Under the pieces are notes generated by a model. It did no database searches. It was not told where the DNA came from and worked only from the letters and a program-made list of their open reading frames with translations. Source: an uncultured Bacteriovorax sp. (GTDB lineage: Bacteria > Bdellovibrionota > Bacteriovoracia > Bacteriovoracales > Bacteriovoracaceae). Taken from it: 12,920 bases of DNA. Below are positions 1 through 7,542 of the stretch, piece by piece. Position numbers and translations under genes: made by a program. Where the stretch lies: the NCBI GenBank assembly GCA_946482295.1, contig CAMLRB010000099.1, forward strand, positions 1-12,920. Reading direction: 5' to 3'. The first letter of the stretch is position 1; every line of letters begins with the position of its first letter.

Positions 1-537
1 AAATTTAGTCATGCAAAAGATCGTGTAAACGATGTTAAAGAACGAATGGTCTCTAAAGTTGGCAGTGCTACAACAACAAGTGAAGAGTACAGTATGGGCT
101 TTGGAGAAGGTCTGGATCTAGAGACATCTAGAAACTCTGGTTCCAGAGACAACGTCCACGGAAGAATTCAAGATGTGAAAGAAAGAGTTGGAACTAAATT
201 TGAAAATGTTCAGGAAAATGTGCGCGAAGGAATGGCCCATGCGAAAACTAGAATGAGTAATGCGGCTGATACTGTCAGAGCAAAGGCGCATGATGCCGTT
301 GAATCAGCAAAACATCTCGATCCTCTAACCTATTTAGCACTTGGTGCAGGATTAGGGACAATAACTGGTGCAGCCCTTCCAATATCAGAAAAAGAAAGTG
401 ATTTAGTAGATTCAAAGTTTGAACAAAACTTATCGAATTTCAGTATAGAATTGCAGGATGCTCTCAATGAATCAATCAATATACTTAAGAATGAGTTCAT
501 TGGTGGATTCACTGAAATCAATATGAAACTTTTTTAA
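1..537 (+). CDS. Amphipathic-helix repeat protein, 5'-partial (hypothetical)
   Basis: The reading frame is open from base 1, so the gene begins before the window; 178 codons plus stop are visible. The first in-window ATG (46) has no convincing Shine-Dalgarno sequence and lies inside a repeat, so I do not take it as the start. The segment around DVKERM (visible residues 11-16) recurs as DVKERV (about 58-63), and residues 50-108 are charged heptad-like helix rich in K, E, A and N, as in apolipoprotein- or LEA-like proteins. A Gly/Ala-rich hydrophobic stretch (ALGAGLGTITGAALP, about 113-127) follows and could be a short membrane-inserting helix, then a second charged helix to the C-terminus. No enzymatic motif is seen. 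It may be an envelope- or membrane-associated structural or stress protein, but the function is unknown. A rho-independent terminator follows within 20 bp. Confidence 0.7.
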   Translation, partial: KFSHAKDRVNDVKERMVSKVGSATTTSEEYSMGFGEGLDLETSRNSGSRDNVHGRIQDVKERVGTKFENVQENVREGMAHAKTRMSNAADTVRAKAHDAVESAKHLDPLTYLALGAGLGTITGAALPISEKESDLVDSKFEQNLSNFSIELQDALNESINILKNEFIGGFTEINMKLF

Positions 538-553
538 AAATGAGTTTCGTAAG

Positions 554-586
554 GGCCACACCTCCAGGTGTGGTCTTTTTTATTTT
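554..586 (+). terminator. Rho-independent terminator after the amphipathic-helix gene
   Basis: A ten-base-pair stem (GGCCACACCT at 554-563 pairing with AGGTGTGGTC at 566-575, one G-T pair) closes on a tight loop and is followed by a T-rich tract at 576-586. The T-tract overlaps the stop codon of the convergent regulator gene. On the minus strand the hairpin lacks an adjacent T-run, so it is mainly a plus-strand terminator. Confidence 0.85.
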
Positions 587-2031
587 AGTCCCATTAAAAA
601 TATATCTTTTTCTAAAAACGTTTTTTGCTCTTCAAATATTGTTGCCGGTGCAGCTCTTTCGGCGCAGTTAATGATGGAACATCGTTCACATGTCTGGCCA
701 ATTTTTAACTTGGGTAAACTAGGTTCACCTAAAAACTTTATTGTTTTCTTCAATTCGCTATTTATGAGAAATCCAATAGTATACGATTGAATCTTTTGTC
801 CTTTGAATTTCGACTTACTGGCCAATGAGATCGAAAAATATTCAGTTTCATCACTCATTTGAGAAATTTGTGCACTTACATGAATATCATCGTTTAATGA
901 TTGATGATTGATGATTTTTAGTGACTGCATACTCCGAATGGCCACCCATCGCCGGCAATAACTTTCGTTCATACGAACACCATGAGGTCTATGAAGTTGC
1001 GAGAGATGTAGTTCTTTATTCATTACATATGGTGATTGGCCATCCTCTTGTGACATGGTCAGAAAAAATATTTCAAAGATTTTGAGATGAGTGGGAAGTA
1101 TTTGAGTCAGACGATGAAAGACAAGTTCCGGCGAAACTTTATATTTTCTAACAATATTTAAAAAATGAGAAGCATCAAACTTGGGAGATATAAAGAGTGA
1201 TTTCAAATCGCGAGAGATTTCTTTTTCATCAACAAGTAAAGCATTTGCAAAATAACTTGTCTTAAAATCAAATAGCTTTTTTGTGAAGCCATTTTGGGAG
1301 ATAAAATCGTCCATTAGCAGACACTGACCTAAAGTTTTCGCCAAATAAAACTTACGTTGATTCTCATTTAATCGTGAATTAATGAAAAGCTTATTAGATT
1401 GTTCGTTAAAATAAAAATTGACCTGGTCTTTAAAACTTGAATTAATAATCTGCTCATAATCGGTATGAACATTAAAAAGGGATACAAGTTTTTCTTCGAT
1501 GTGTTCCGCATGAAGTAAATCATCAAAATGTTCGGAGCGATATTTTTTAGCCAGACGTTCAATGTCAGGAAAATAATTGTCATTTAACTCAATAAACGAG
1601 CGCAATGAAGCAGTGTAAAGATCATCCAACTTGACATTGAACGATCGCGATAGTTGCAGCACAGTCAAAACAAATGATGCGAATTTTTCCGGATCTTTGC
1701 CCATTAGTTCAACGACATCTGACTCATAGAGACCTAATAATTCAAGGGGGACTTTTCCCACCATCTCCCCTTCTAAAAATGAAAGCAAAGGGTGAAGGTT
1801 TCTGCCTGTCTTAAAGGATATAAGTTCCTCAAAGGGAATATCTAGCGCTTCTGCGATACACGCTAATTTTTCAACCTTAGGATACTTTTTCCCGTTTTCA
1901 ATTTCATTCAAATAAGATGATGAAAGTGCACTGCGATCTGCGAGATCTTTAAGTGACAATTTTCTGCGCGCACGTAGTTGTCGAATTTTTAGGCCAAGAA
2001 TAAATTTGAGAACATTTTTTTTCTTCAGCAT
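580..2031 (-). CDS. XRE-family regulator, RamB/MccR/ScfR type (probable glyoxylate-bypass regulator)
   Basis: A 483-aa transcription factor. Residues 13-70 form an XRE/Cro-type helix-turn-helix (LSLKDLADRSALSSSYLNEIENG...). Residues about 205-245 align in position with an IrrE/ImmA-like segment, but the usual HExxH is replaced (AKTLGQ, 231-236), so no zinc-peptidase activity is expected. The C-terminus carries C448-x2-C451-x4-C456 followed by RAAP, resembling the cysteine motif of the ScfR/DUF2083 tail. This three-part architecture and length match RamB-type regulators, which in actinobacteria control acetate and glyoxylate-cycle genes. Here the gene is divergent from the malate synthase-isocitrate lyase fusion 153 bp away, the likely target; inverted repeats in the gap are candidate operators. 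The ATG has no Shine-Dalgarno sequence, and a promoter placed to start transcription at the ATG suggests a leaderless mRNA. The family call is strong; the regulated pathway is inferred from context. Confidence 0.85.
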   Translation of the reverse strand: MLKKKNVLKFILGLKIRQLRARRKLSLKDLADRSALSSSYLNEIENGKKYPKVEKLACIAEALDIPFEELISFKTGRNLHPLLSFLEGEMVGKVPLELLGLYESDVVELMGKDPEKFASFVLTVLQLSRSFNVKLDDLYTASLRSFIELNDNYFPDIERLAKKYRSEHFDDLLHAEHIEEKLVSLFNVHTDYEQIINSSFKDQVNFYFNEQSNKLFINSRLNENQRKFYLAKTLGQCLLMDDFISQNGFTKKLFDFKTSYFANALLVDEKEISRDLKSLFISPKFDASHFLNIVRKYKVSPELVFHRLTQILPTHLKIFEIFFLTMSQEDGQSPYVMNKELHLSQLHRPHGVRMNESYCRRWVAIRSMQSLKIINHQSLNDDIHVSAQISQMSDETEYFSISLASKSKFKGQKIQSYTIGFLINSELKKTIKFLGEPSLPKLKIGQTCERCSIINCAERAAPATIFEEQKTFLEKDIFLMGLK

Positions 2032-2037
2032 TATTTT

Positions 2038-2066
2038 TATATAGCTCTGTCAAACAAGCGTGTCTA
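2038..2066 (-). promoter_or_regulatory. Promoter of the XRE regulator, probably giving a leaderless mRNA
   Basis: Reading the minus strand, TAGACA (2066-2061, 5 of 6 matches to the -35 consensus) is separated by 17 bp from TATATA (2043-2038); an overlapping TATAAA also fits a -10. The expected start, 7 nt downstream, is the A of the ATG at 2031. No Shine-Dalgarno sequence lies between. The hexamers are seen directly; the transcription start is inferred. Confidence 0.5.
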
Positions 2067-2073
2067 GCTAAGG

Positions 2074-2104
2074 AGCGAAAGAAAATATTTAGCGAAAATT
2101 CGCT
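2074..2104. promoter_or_regulatory. Candidate operator: AGCGAA half-sites in the divergent promoter region
   Basis: A perfect inverted repeat AGCGAA-AA-TTCGCT occupies 2091-2104, and a third direct copy of AGCGAA lies at 2074-2079, 17 bp centre to centre. The block sits between the divergent genes, about 60-75 bp from the regulator start and about 80-110 bp upstream of the enzyme start. It is the natural candidate binding site for the XRE regulator (autoregulation plus control of the enzyme). Binding is inferred. Confidence 0.5.
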
Positions 2105-2124
2105 TTCAATCTTAATCAGCCAGT

Positions 2125-2150
2125 GATTGATTTAAAAACGAGCATCAATC
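2125..2150. repeat. Inverted repeat GATTGAT-N12-ATCAATC upstream of the fusion gene
   Basis: Perfect 7-bp arms at 2125-2131 and 2144-2150 surround a 12-nt spacer, 34 bp upstream of the enzyme start codon. It could be a second operator or a hairpin in a 5' leader. No convincing -35/-10 pair for the enzyme gene could be identified in this stretch, so its position relative to the transcript start is unknown. Confidence 0.4.
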
Positions 2151-2184
2151 CTGACACAACTATGACACATCAAGGAGAAATAAC

Positions 2185-5130
2185 ATGAGCTATCAAAAAT
2201 TAAATAATGCTGTTGAAATTTCTGTAGGGGGGTTGAATGAAAAAGCAAAAAAAATATTTGAACCTCGCCTTCTCGATTTAATTACCAACCTTCATCGAAA
2301 ACTTGAGATTAGAAGGAATCAACTTCTGGCCGTTCGAAGACTCAGACAAGAATCGTACGACCAGGGATCAATTCCAAGAACAGAAATCTTACGTTCAGAA
2401 TCTACTGACAAAAATTGGAAAGTCGCACCGATCCCTCAAGATCTTCAAATGAGAAGAGTGGAAATCACAGGACCAGTTAACGATACCAAAATGGTCATTA
2501 ACATGCTTTCGCGAAATTCAGATGGAGTGCGGGCCGATATGGCGATGCTTGATTTTGAAGATTCCATGCGCCCACTTTGGGAAAACGTTCTTGATGGATA
2601 TTTTAATGTCATCGGCGCTGCTAAAGGTGATCTTTCATATACCAAAGAAGAAACGCAAAAAATCTATAAACTCGATCAAAAAGATGTAGCAGGCCTCATG
2701 GTTCGTGTGCGTGGACTACACTTGCAAGAATCAAACTTGAAAATTGATGGTCAGTTTGTTTCAGCTGGACTACTTGATTTAGCAACTTGTTTTTACTATA
2801 CTGCAAAGACCATCGTTGCTTCAGGTAAAACACCTAAATATTACATTCCCAAAATCGAATACCCTATGGAAGCTTGGTGGTGGAACGATCTCTTTTGTTT
2901 CCTTCAAGAAGAACTTGGATTTGAAAAAGGTACTTTAAGAGCAACGTTTCTCATCGAAACACTTCCTGCGGCCTTCAACATGGAAGAAATATTGTTTGAA
3001 TTAAAAGATCATGCAGTCGGAATGAATGTTGGCCGTTGGGATAAAATATTCTCCGACATCAAAACACTTAAAAATCATCCATCACGCATTTGTTCAGATC
3101 GTAGTGAGATCACGATGAAAAAATTCTGGATGGAAAACTATGCAAAGAAACTTGTAAATGTTTGCCATCGCCGTGGTGCCTTTGCGATTGGAGGGATGGC
3201 CGCTTTCACACCTGGTAAAGATGCTGAAACAAGAGGAGTTCAGACTAAAAAAGTGATGGAAGATAAATCTCGTGAGTTTGAGTTAGGCCATGACGGTTGT
3301 TGGGTTTCTCATCCCTACTTCATTGGCCCAGCTCTCAAATGTTTCCCCAAACAAAATCAGCTCAACTTCATTGATGAGAAATTTCCTGAGCATCCAAATC
3401 TCATTATGGAGGGAAGTGGCCCTCGTACAATCGAAGGGCTTAAAACAAATGTTCAGGTGGCCATTGCCTATCTCATTGGAATGGAGAAAGGACTAGGTTG
3501 TGTTGCTCACAATAATCTTATGGAAGATTTAGCGACACTTGAAATTTCAAGAGCACAAGTGTGGCAGTGGAGACATTACGAAATAGTACTCGACTCCAAT
3601 GAAAAAGTTGATGATGCTCTTATCAAGCGTACTTTCGAAAAAGAACAAGAGAGTTTTCTTGTGAATATATTGAATGATCATTCACTAAATGAAGAAGAGA
3701 AAATTCAAGAGATTAATCTCATCAAAAAAGCCACATTGGAAGGTATTGCTCTCTTCACTTCAAATGTTCTTGAACCATTTCTAACAACTGCAAGTCCAAT
3801 TGCTCAAAAATCTATAAATACAAATACAGTTAAGGGAGATGTTATGGAAGAAATTAAAAAACTAGAGAGCAGGTGGATGCAAGAACAACGCTGGCACGGG
3901 ATTAAACGTGATTATTCACCGGCAGAAGTTTTAAAACTTCGAGGGTCTTACTGGATTGAACATTCGATTGCGCGCATGGGAGCTGAAAAACTTTGGAGAC
4001 AATTACAAGAAGAACCATTCATTAATGCTCTCGGCGCAATGACTGGTAATCAAGCCGTCCAGCAAGTCAGAGCTGGACTCAAGGCCATTTATCTTTCAGG
4101 ATGGCAAGTCGCTGCTGATGCAAATTTGGCAGGTGAAATGTACCCTGATCAAAGTTTGTATCCGTCCGATAGTGTACCGAATGTCGTGAAAAAGATTAAT
4201 CAGGCACTCATCCGCGCTGATCAGGTAGAAAGTGCTGAAGGACATATTACTCGTGAGTGGCTGGCTCCAATCGTCGCTGACGCTGAAGCGGGCTTCGGTG
4301 GTGTACTCAATGCTTACGAACTTATGAAACAAATGATTGCCGCTGGAGCGGCAGGTGTTCACTTTGAAGATCAATTAGCGAGTGAAAAAAAATGTGGCCA
4401 CTTAGGGGGAAAAGTTCTCGTTCCTACTTCTGAATTTATCAAAAAACTTTCGGCTGCAAGACTTGCGGCAGACGTGATGGACGTTCCGACTTTGCTTATT
4501 GCCCGAACGGATGCTCAAGCAGCTACACTTCTCACAAGTGATGTGGATCCACGCGACCGTCGTTTCTTAACCGGAGAAAGAACTCCTGAGGGATTCTTTA
4601 GAATTAAAAACGGACTTGAAATTGCGATTGCCAGAGGACTCGCTTACGCTCCCTATGCGGATCTCATTTGGTGCGAAACATCCACACCTGATCTAGATGA
4701 AGCAAAACAATTTGCCGAGGCTATTCGATCAAAATATCCTGGCAAAATGTTGGCCTACAATTGTTCACCATCTTTTAACTGGAAAAAGAAATTAGATGCT
4801 CAAACGATTGCTCGTTTTCAAAAAGAATTAGGGGCAATGGGATACAAATTTCAATTCGTCACTCTTGCTGGATTTCACTCTCTCAATTTCTCTATGTATT
4901 CTCTCGCTCACCGTTACAAATCAGAAGGAATGACTGCCTACTCTGCACTTCAAGAACAAGAGTTTGGTGCAGAAGCTTATGGCTACACGGCAACTAAACA
5001 CCAGAGAGAAGTTGGTACAGGTTATTTTGATTTAGTTTCTCAAACGATTTCTCAGGGAGAAGTTTCAACACTCGCTCTCAAGGGATCAACTGAAGAGGCC
5101 CAATTCGCAAATCCAATGGCACAGGCCTAA
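2185..5130 (+). CDS. Bifunctional malate synthase-isocitrate lyase fusion (glyoxylate bypass)
   Basis: A 981-aa cytoplasmic protein carrying both glyoxylate-bypass enzymes. Residues 1 to about 537 are malate synthase A (acetyl-CoA + glyoxylate to malate): DFEDS 123-127, RVRG 174-177, FLIETLP with E258, GRWD 283-286, GHDG 368-371, and MED with probable catalytic base D448 followed by ISRAQ. Residues 554-981 are isocitrate lyase (isocitrate to glyoxylate + succinate), with signature KKCGHL at 735-740 and catalytic C737, plus [10 protein letters not shown] and ADAEAGFGG motifs. Each half matches the length of a free enzyme (about 530 and 430 aa), joined by a linker of about 16 residues. The start is supported by AAGGAG at 2172-2177, 7 nt before ATG. 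An RBS-like sequence and ATG lie at the domain junction. The divergent RamB-like gene is its probable regulator. The two aceB- and aceA-type domains share one cistron, so I give no single symbol. Function is highly secure. Confidence 0.97.
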   Translation: MSYQKLNNAVEISVGGLNEKAKKIFEPRLLDLITNLHRKLEIRRNQLLAVRRLRQESYDQGSIPRTEILRSESTDKNWKVAPIPQDLQMRRVEITGPVNDTKMVINMLSRNSDGVRADMAMLDFEDSMRPLWENVLDGYFNVIGAAKGDLSYTKEETQKIYKLDQKDVAGLMVRVRGLHLQESNLKIDGQFVSAGLLDLATCFYYTAKTIVASGKTPKYYIPKIEYPMEAWWWNDLFCFLQEELGFEKGTLRATFLIETLPAAFNMEEILFELKDHAVGMNVGRWDKIFSDIKTLKNHPSRICSDRSEITMKKFWMENYAKKLVNVCHRRGAFAIGGMAAFTPGKDAETRGVQTKKVMEDKSREFELGHDGCWVSHPYFIGPALKCFPKQNQLNFIDEKFPEHPNLIMEGSGPRTIEGLKTNVQVAIAYLIGMEKGLGCVAHNNLMEDLATLEISRAQVWQWRHYEIVLDSNEKVDDALIKRTFEKEQESFLVNILNDHSLNEEEKIQEINLIKKATLEGIALFTSNVLEPFLTTASPIAQKSINTNTVKGDVMEEIKKLESRWMQEQRWHGIKRDYSPAEVLKLRGSYWIEHSIARMGAEKLWRQLQEEPFINALGAMTGNQAVQQVRAGLKAIYLSGWQVAADANLAGEMYPDQSLYPSDSVPNVVKKINQALIRADQVESAEGHITREWLAPIVADAEAGFGGVLNAYELMKQMIAAGAAGVHFEDQLASEKKCGHLGGKVLVPTSEFIKKLSAARLAADVMDVPTLLIARTDAQAATLLTSDVDPRDRRFLTGERTPEGFFRIKNGLEIAIARGLAYAPYADLIWCETSTPDLDEAKQFAEAIRSKYPGKMLAYNCSPSFNWKKKLDAQTIARFQKELGAMGYKFQFVTLAGFHSLNFSMYSLAHRYKSEGMTAYSALQEQEFGAEAYGYTATKHQREVGTGYFDLVSQTISQGEVSTLALKGSTEEAQFANPMAQA
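3832..3846 (+). promoter_or_regulatory. Possible internal ribosome binding site and start codon for free isocitrate lyase
   Basis: AAGGGAGA (3832-3839) lies about 5 nt before an in-frame ATG (3844-3846, codon 554). This ATG falls exactly where the isocitrate lyase domain begins ([11 protein letters not shown]), so initiation here would give a normal 428-aa enzyme. It may be a living start or a relic of two separate genes. Confidence 0.45.
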
Positions 5131-5135
5131 AAACG

Positions 5136-5168
5136 AAAGGAGCTCTCTTAAAAGAGAGCTCCTTTTTA
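5136..5168. terminator. Bidirectional rho-independent terminator between convergent genes
   Basis: A perfect 14-bp stem (5136-5149 with 5152-5165; core GGAGCTCTCTT/AAGAGAGCTCC) is followed by TTTTT on the plus strand. In the opposite direction it is followed by a CTTTCGTTTTT tract. It can end both the fusion gene (stop at 5130) and the minus-strand haem operon (last stop at 5170). Confidence 0.9.
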
Positions 5169-5169
5169 A

Positions 5170-6255
5170 TCAAAAATAATAATGAAGCATGAGATAGGCA
5201 TAATCAAAATACTCTTCCGATTGCAAGTAAACGCGTTTCTTATTCCACACCATTTGAAGATCGAAGTGAGGTCTTGGAAATAATTGTGCTCCTAAACCAA
5301 ATGCATTCGAAAGCGACTTATCATTTTTAAAATCGCTTTTTTGATATTCTTCTATCGCCAAGAGATGCAATCCTTTTGTGATTTCATAACCAAGGCGACT
5401 GAAATGAAACAATCCATGTTTGCGATCAAATCCAGATTGAAAATCAAACTCTGTTAAGTAATATAGTTTTTCGGAAAATCCTAAAATTCCATGAAGACCA
5501 TAAACTTGCCTTGATCGATTGACTTCTTTTCCAATCCAAACACTTGCGCCAATTCTTGAGGAATCAAAAACAAAAACATTAACTTGTGCTGTAGCTGCTT
5601 TTTCTTGAGTCTTTCTTTGTACTGTTTTCACCGTTTTTGTAAATGCTGCGGAAGTATTTATTTTTTCTCCATTCCACATCAGCTCTATTTGATCACGTTC
5701 ACGGCCTTGATCAAACCCCAGCCCCTTTCGAGTTGGATAAGTGTGTTCTGCTACATTCAGACCGAAGTTCGGCAAAAAACGTCCGGCGCGTAGACTTAAC
5801 TCTGGAATAGGTTGATAGAGAGCATAATGACGTATGCTCTCACCAACTAAACGATGACCAGCTTCTTGTTTTCCAAAAAAAGAAACCAATTTAACGGGGC
5901 CAAGTTTCACAGCACCTTCCAGTCCCGCTTGCATTCGGATGAATCTTCCCATCATCATTGTTTTACTATTGGTGTGAAATTGCAGCCCCCGCAAATCACC
6001 ACCAAGATTTAAATACTTTTTTATCCAAGGGTGATCAATGGCACCATAAAATGATCGTGCTTCTTTTTCTGATCCCCAAGTGCTAAGTACAGCAGAAGAA
6101 ATCGTCCTTCCGTATGCATTGAGCAGTCCACCTCCCGAAGGAGATTCGTGACAGGCAATGCAATTAGGATAGTGATGCCGAACCATCTCTGAGTAAGCAT
6201 ATCCCCTGTGTGAGAACAAAGTTAAAAATAAGAATAAAAACCAACTGGCCCTCAT
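5170..6255 (-). CDS. Outer-membrane barrel-like protein with an N-terminal c-type haem site
   Basis: A 361-aa exported protein. Residues 1-20 are a signal peptide (hydrophobic core, then GYA, likely cleaved before Y21). Directly after comes a covalent haem motif, C32-I-A-C35-H36, within CHESPSGGGLLNAYGR. The rest has alternating aromatic/charged strands (RIGASVWIG, LYYLTEFDF, FDLQMVWNKK) and ends in phenylalanine, as outer-membrane barrels do. This layout resembles uncharacterised porin-like proteins with a CxxCH...SPSGGG N-terminus. Its ATG overlaps the stop of the upstream YceI gene (ATGA), so the two are translationally coupled, and it is the last gene of the three-gene haem operon. Likely role: an outer-membrane partner receiving electrons or passing small molecules. 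No specific function is assigned. The haem and export calls are firm; the barrel call is moderate. Confidence 0.75.
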   Translation of the reverse strand: MRASWFLFLFLTLFSHRGYAYSEMVRHHYPNCIACHESPSGGGLLNAYGRTISSAVLSTWGSEKEARSFYGAIDHPWIKKYLNLGGDLRGLQFHTNSKTMMMGRFIRMQAGLEGAVKLGPVKLVSFFGKQEAGHRLVGESIRHYALYQPIPELSLRAGRFLPNFGLNVAEHTYPTRKGLGFDQGRERDQIELMWNGEKINTSAAFTKTVKTVQRKTQEKAATAQVNVFVFDSSRIGASVWIGKEVNRSRQVYGLHGILGFSEKLYYLTEFDFQSGFDRKHGLFHFSRLGYEITKGLHLLAIEEYQKSDFKNDKSLSNAFGLGAQLFPRPHFDLQMVWNKKRVYLQSEEYFDYAYLMLHYYF

Positions 6256-6782
6256 AAATCACCAAATTGAATTTCAGTATCTACTTTAACAACTTCACTA
6301 ACTGTTATTCCCAAATACTCTGGAACATTTATTCCAAAGTCAGCAAGTTTTAATTCAAACTTGGCCTTTGCCTTTTTATCAGATCCCATTTCAAATGTGC
6401 CTTGTACGGGATGAATCTTACCGTGCAAATCCAAGCTACCCGTGAATTGTTTGGCCAATAAATTTAAATTTTGAATGATCAGTTTTGCTTGAGGGTATTT
6501 TTGAATTTCCAGATAGTTTTTTTTCATGTGCTCATCACGTAAATCAATGCCGGTTTTCAAGCGATCCAAAACAATAGTTGCGACTAGTGAAACTTGCCCG
6601 CCTTCAAAAGTAATTTTAGCTGAAGGAACTGGAGCTTCTCCTATTATTTTCAACATCGCCGGTCTGCCAATGGCGGTAAAAATCAAATGCCCTCCAGTTG
6701 AATGCCATTCATTGGCGGTCACGGAGAAAGAATTCAACAAAGTAAAACTCATTATGAAAAAAGTTAACATTAATATTTTCAT
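6252..6782 (-). CDS. YceI-family periplasmic lipid/isoprenoid-binding protein
   Basis: A 176-aa YceI-like protein. I place the start at 6782 rather than the longer ATG at 6818: the shorter form begins directly with a Sec signal peptide (MKILMLTFFIMSFTLLNSFS..., probably cleaved after VTA) and has AGGAG at 6792-6788, 5 nt upstream, overlapping the upstream gene's stop. The longer form would put 12 charged residues before the signal. The mature part has the YceI pattern of short beta strands, a KKNYLEIQKYPQAKLII segment, and the C-terminal FGINVP...ITVSEVVKVDTEIQFG. Known YceI proteins are lipocalin-like barrels that bind polyisoprenoids such as quinones. It sits 8 nt downstream of the dihaem lipoprotein gene and overlaps the haem-barrel gene, suggesting a hydrophobic redox carrier between the two. 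Ligand and partners are inferred. Confidence 0.87.
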   Translation of the reverse strand: MKILMLTFFIMSFTLLNSFSVTANEWHSTGGHLIFTAIGRPAMLKIIGEAPVPSAKITFEGGQVSLVATIVLDRLKTGIDLRDEHMKKNYLEIQKYPQAKLIIQNLNLLAKQFTGSLDLHGKIHPVQGTFEMGSDKKAKAKFELKLADFGINVPEYLGITVSEVVKVDTEIQFGDL

Positions 6783-6790
6783 CCTCACTC

Positions 6791-7477
6791 CTACTTTGGC
6801 GCGCCCATTGATAACCATTTTAAAATTAATTCTTTTTGTTCTGCTGTGAGTGGCTTGTTTCTTGGTCTCGGCATTGAACCTAATTGAATTGCACTTTCGA
6901 TTTCTGGTGCAAGAGCAACTACATTTTCATACGTTTCTAGGTTCACATCACCTCGATTACCTCCCGTTTCCGAGTGACAGCTAATGCAACGAGGAGCTAA
7001 GACTTCTTTATTAACCTTATCGTAATTAAGAACAACAACATCCGGTTGACTCGGTTCAACTGGTGGGAGAGGATCTGGTGCTTGAGGAGGAACGGCAACC
7101 CCGCCATTTCGAGGTCCACCTGCAGAAATCCAAGAAAGTAGTACTTCTTTTTCTGCATGACTAAGTTTGGCCCTATTCTTAGGCATTGAATTCGAAGTAA
7201 TAGAGTTTTTTATATTTTCTAGTTGAACAATTACTCTTTCATAACTCTCAAGGTTCACTCCCCCGGCGTCTCCCCCAGAACTACTATGACACTCTAGACA
7301 TTTCGGTTGCAGAATAGAAGAATGAACGACCGGATAACTGACCACAGCTCCTGCAGGCAATCTCTGAATATTGCCTGTTCCATCTCCACCTAGATTTGAA
7401 ACAAGTGGCGTTTTACTAAGCGAGTAGTTACATCCCACAAGCAAAAGACCCAAAGCTGAACTGATTATTATCTTCAT
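6791..7477 (-). CDS. Lipoprotein with two tandem c-type cytochrome domains
   Basis: A 228-aa protein. Residues 1-16 are a lipoprotein signal ending in the lipobox L-V-G-C16, so the protein is probably lipid-anchored in the envelope. Two copies of a domain of about 65 residues follow. Copy 1 has C60-L-E-C63-H64, GGVNLESYE, a candidate axial Met98 (NSMPK) and a closing LLSWISAGGP. Copy 2 has C164-I-S-C167-H168, GDVNLETYE, Met202 (GSMPR) and LILKWLSMGAP. The copies are 104 residues apart and joined by a proline-rich linker (about 128-144). The domain resembles planctomycete-type or C-terminal cytochrome modules found on diverse secreted proteins. AGGAGG stands 4 nt before the ATG. First gene of the operon with YceI and the haem barrel; probable electron-transfer protein. 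Redox partner unknown. Confidence 0.87.
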   Translation of the reverse strand: MKIIISSALGLLLVGCNYSLSKTPLVSNLGGDGTGNIQRLPAGAVVSYPVVHSSILQPKCLECHSSSGGDAGGVNLESYERVIVQLENIKNSITSNSMPKNRAKLSHAEKEVLLSWISAGGPRNGGVAVPPQAPDPLPPVEPSQPDVVVLNYDKVNKEVLAPRCISCHSETGGNRGDVNLETYENVVALAPEIESAIQLGSMPRPRNKPLTAEQKELILKWLSMGAPK

Positions 7478-7542
7478 AAATCCTCCTGCAGTGAAGTTAC
7501 GCTCCAGAATGGCTTCTCACCAGGAAGACTTTATAAGGAGAA

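Noticed and set aside
46..48. ATG at 46 as the start of the first gene
   Set aside because: The frame is open to base 1, the upstream codons continue the same repeat pattern, and there is no ribosome site.
2047..2052. Perfect TTGACA (minus strand) as -35 of the regulator
   Set aside because: Only 4 bp separate it from TATATA; a -10 at normal spacing would fall on the start codon.
4096..4374. Minus-strand 92-codon frame inside the isocitrate lyase domain
   Set aside because: Shadow of the conserved enzyme coding sequence, with no ribosome site or domain.
6783..6818. Longer YceI start at 6818
   Set aside because: It would place 12 extra residues before the signal peptide and overlap the upstream gene; 6782 has AGGAG at correct spacing.
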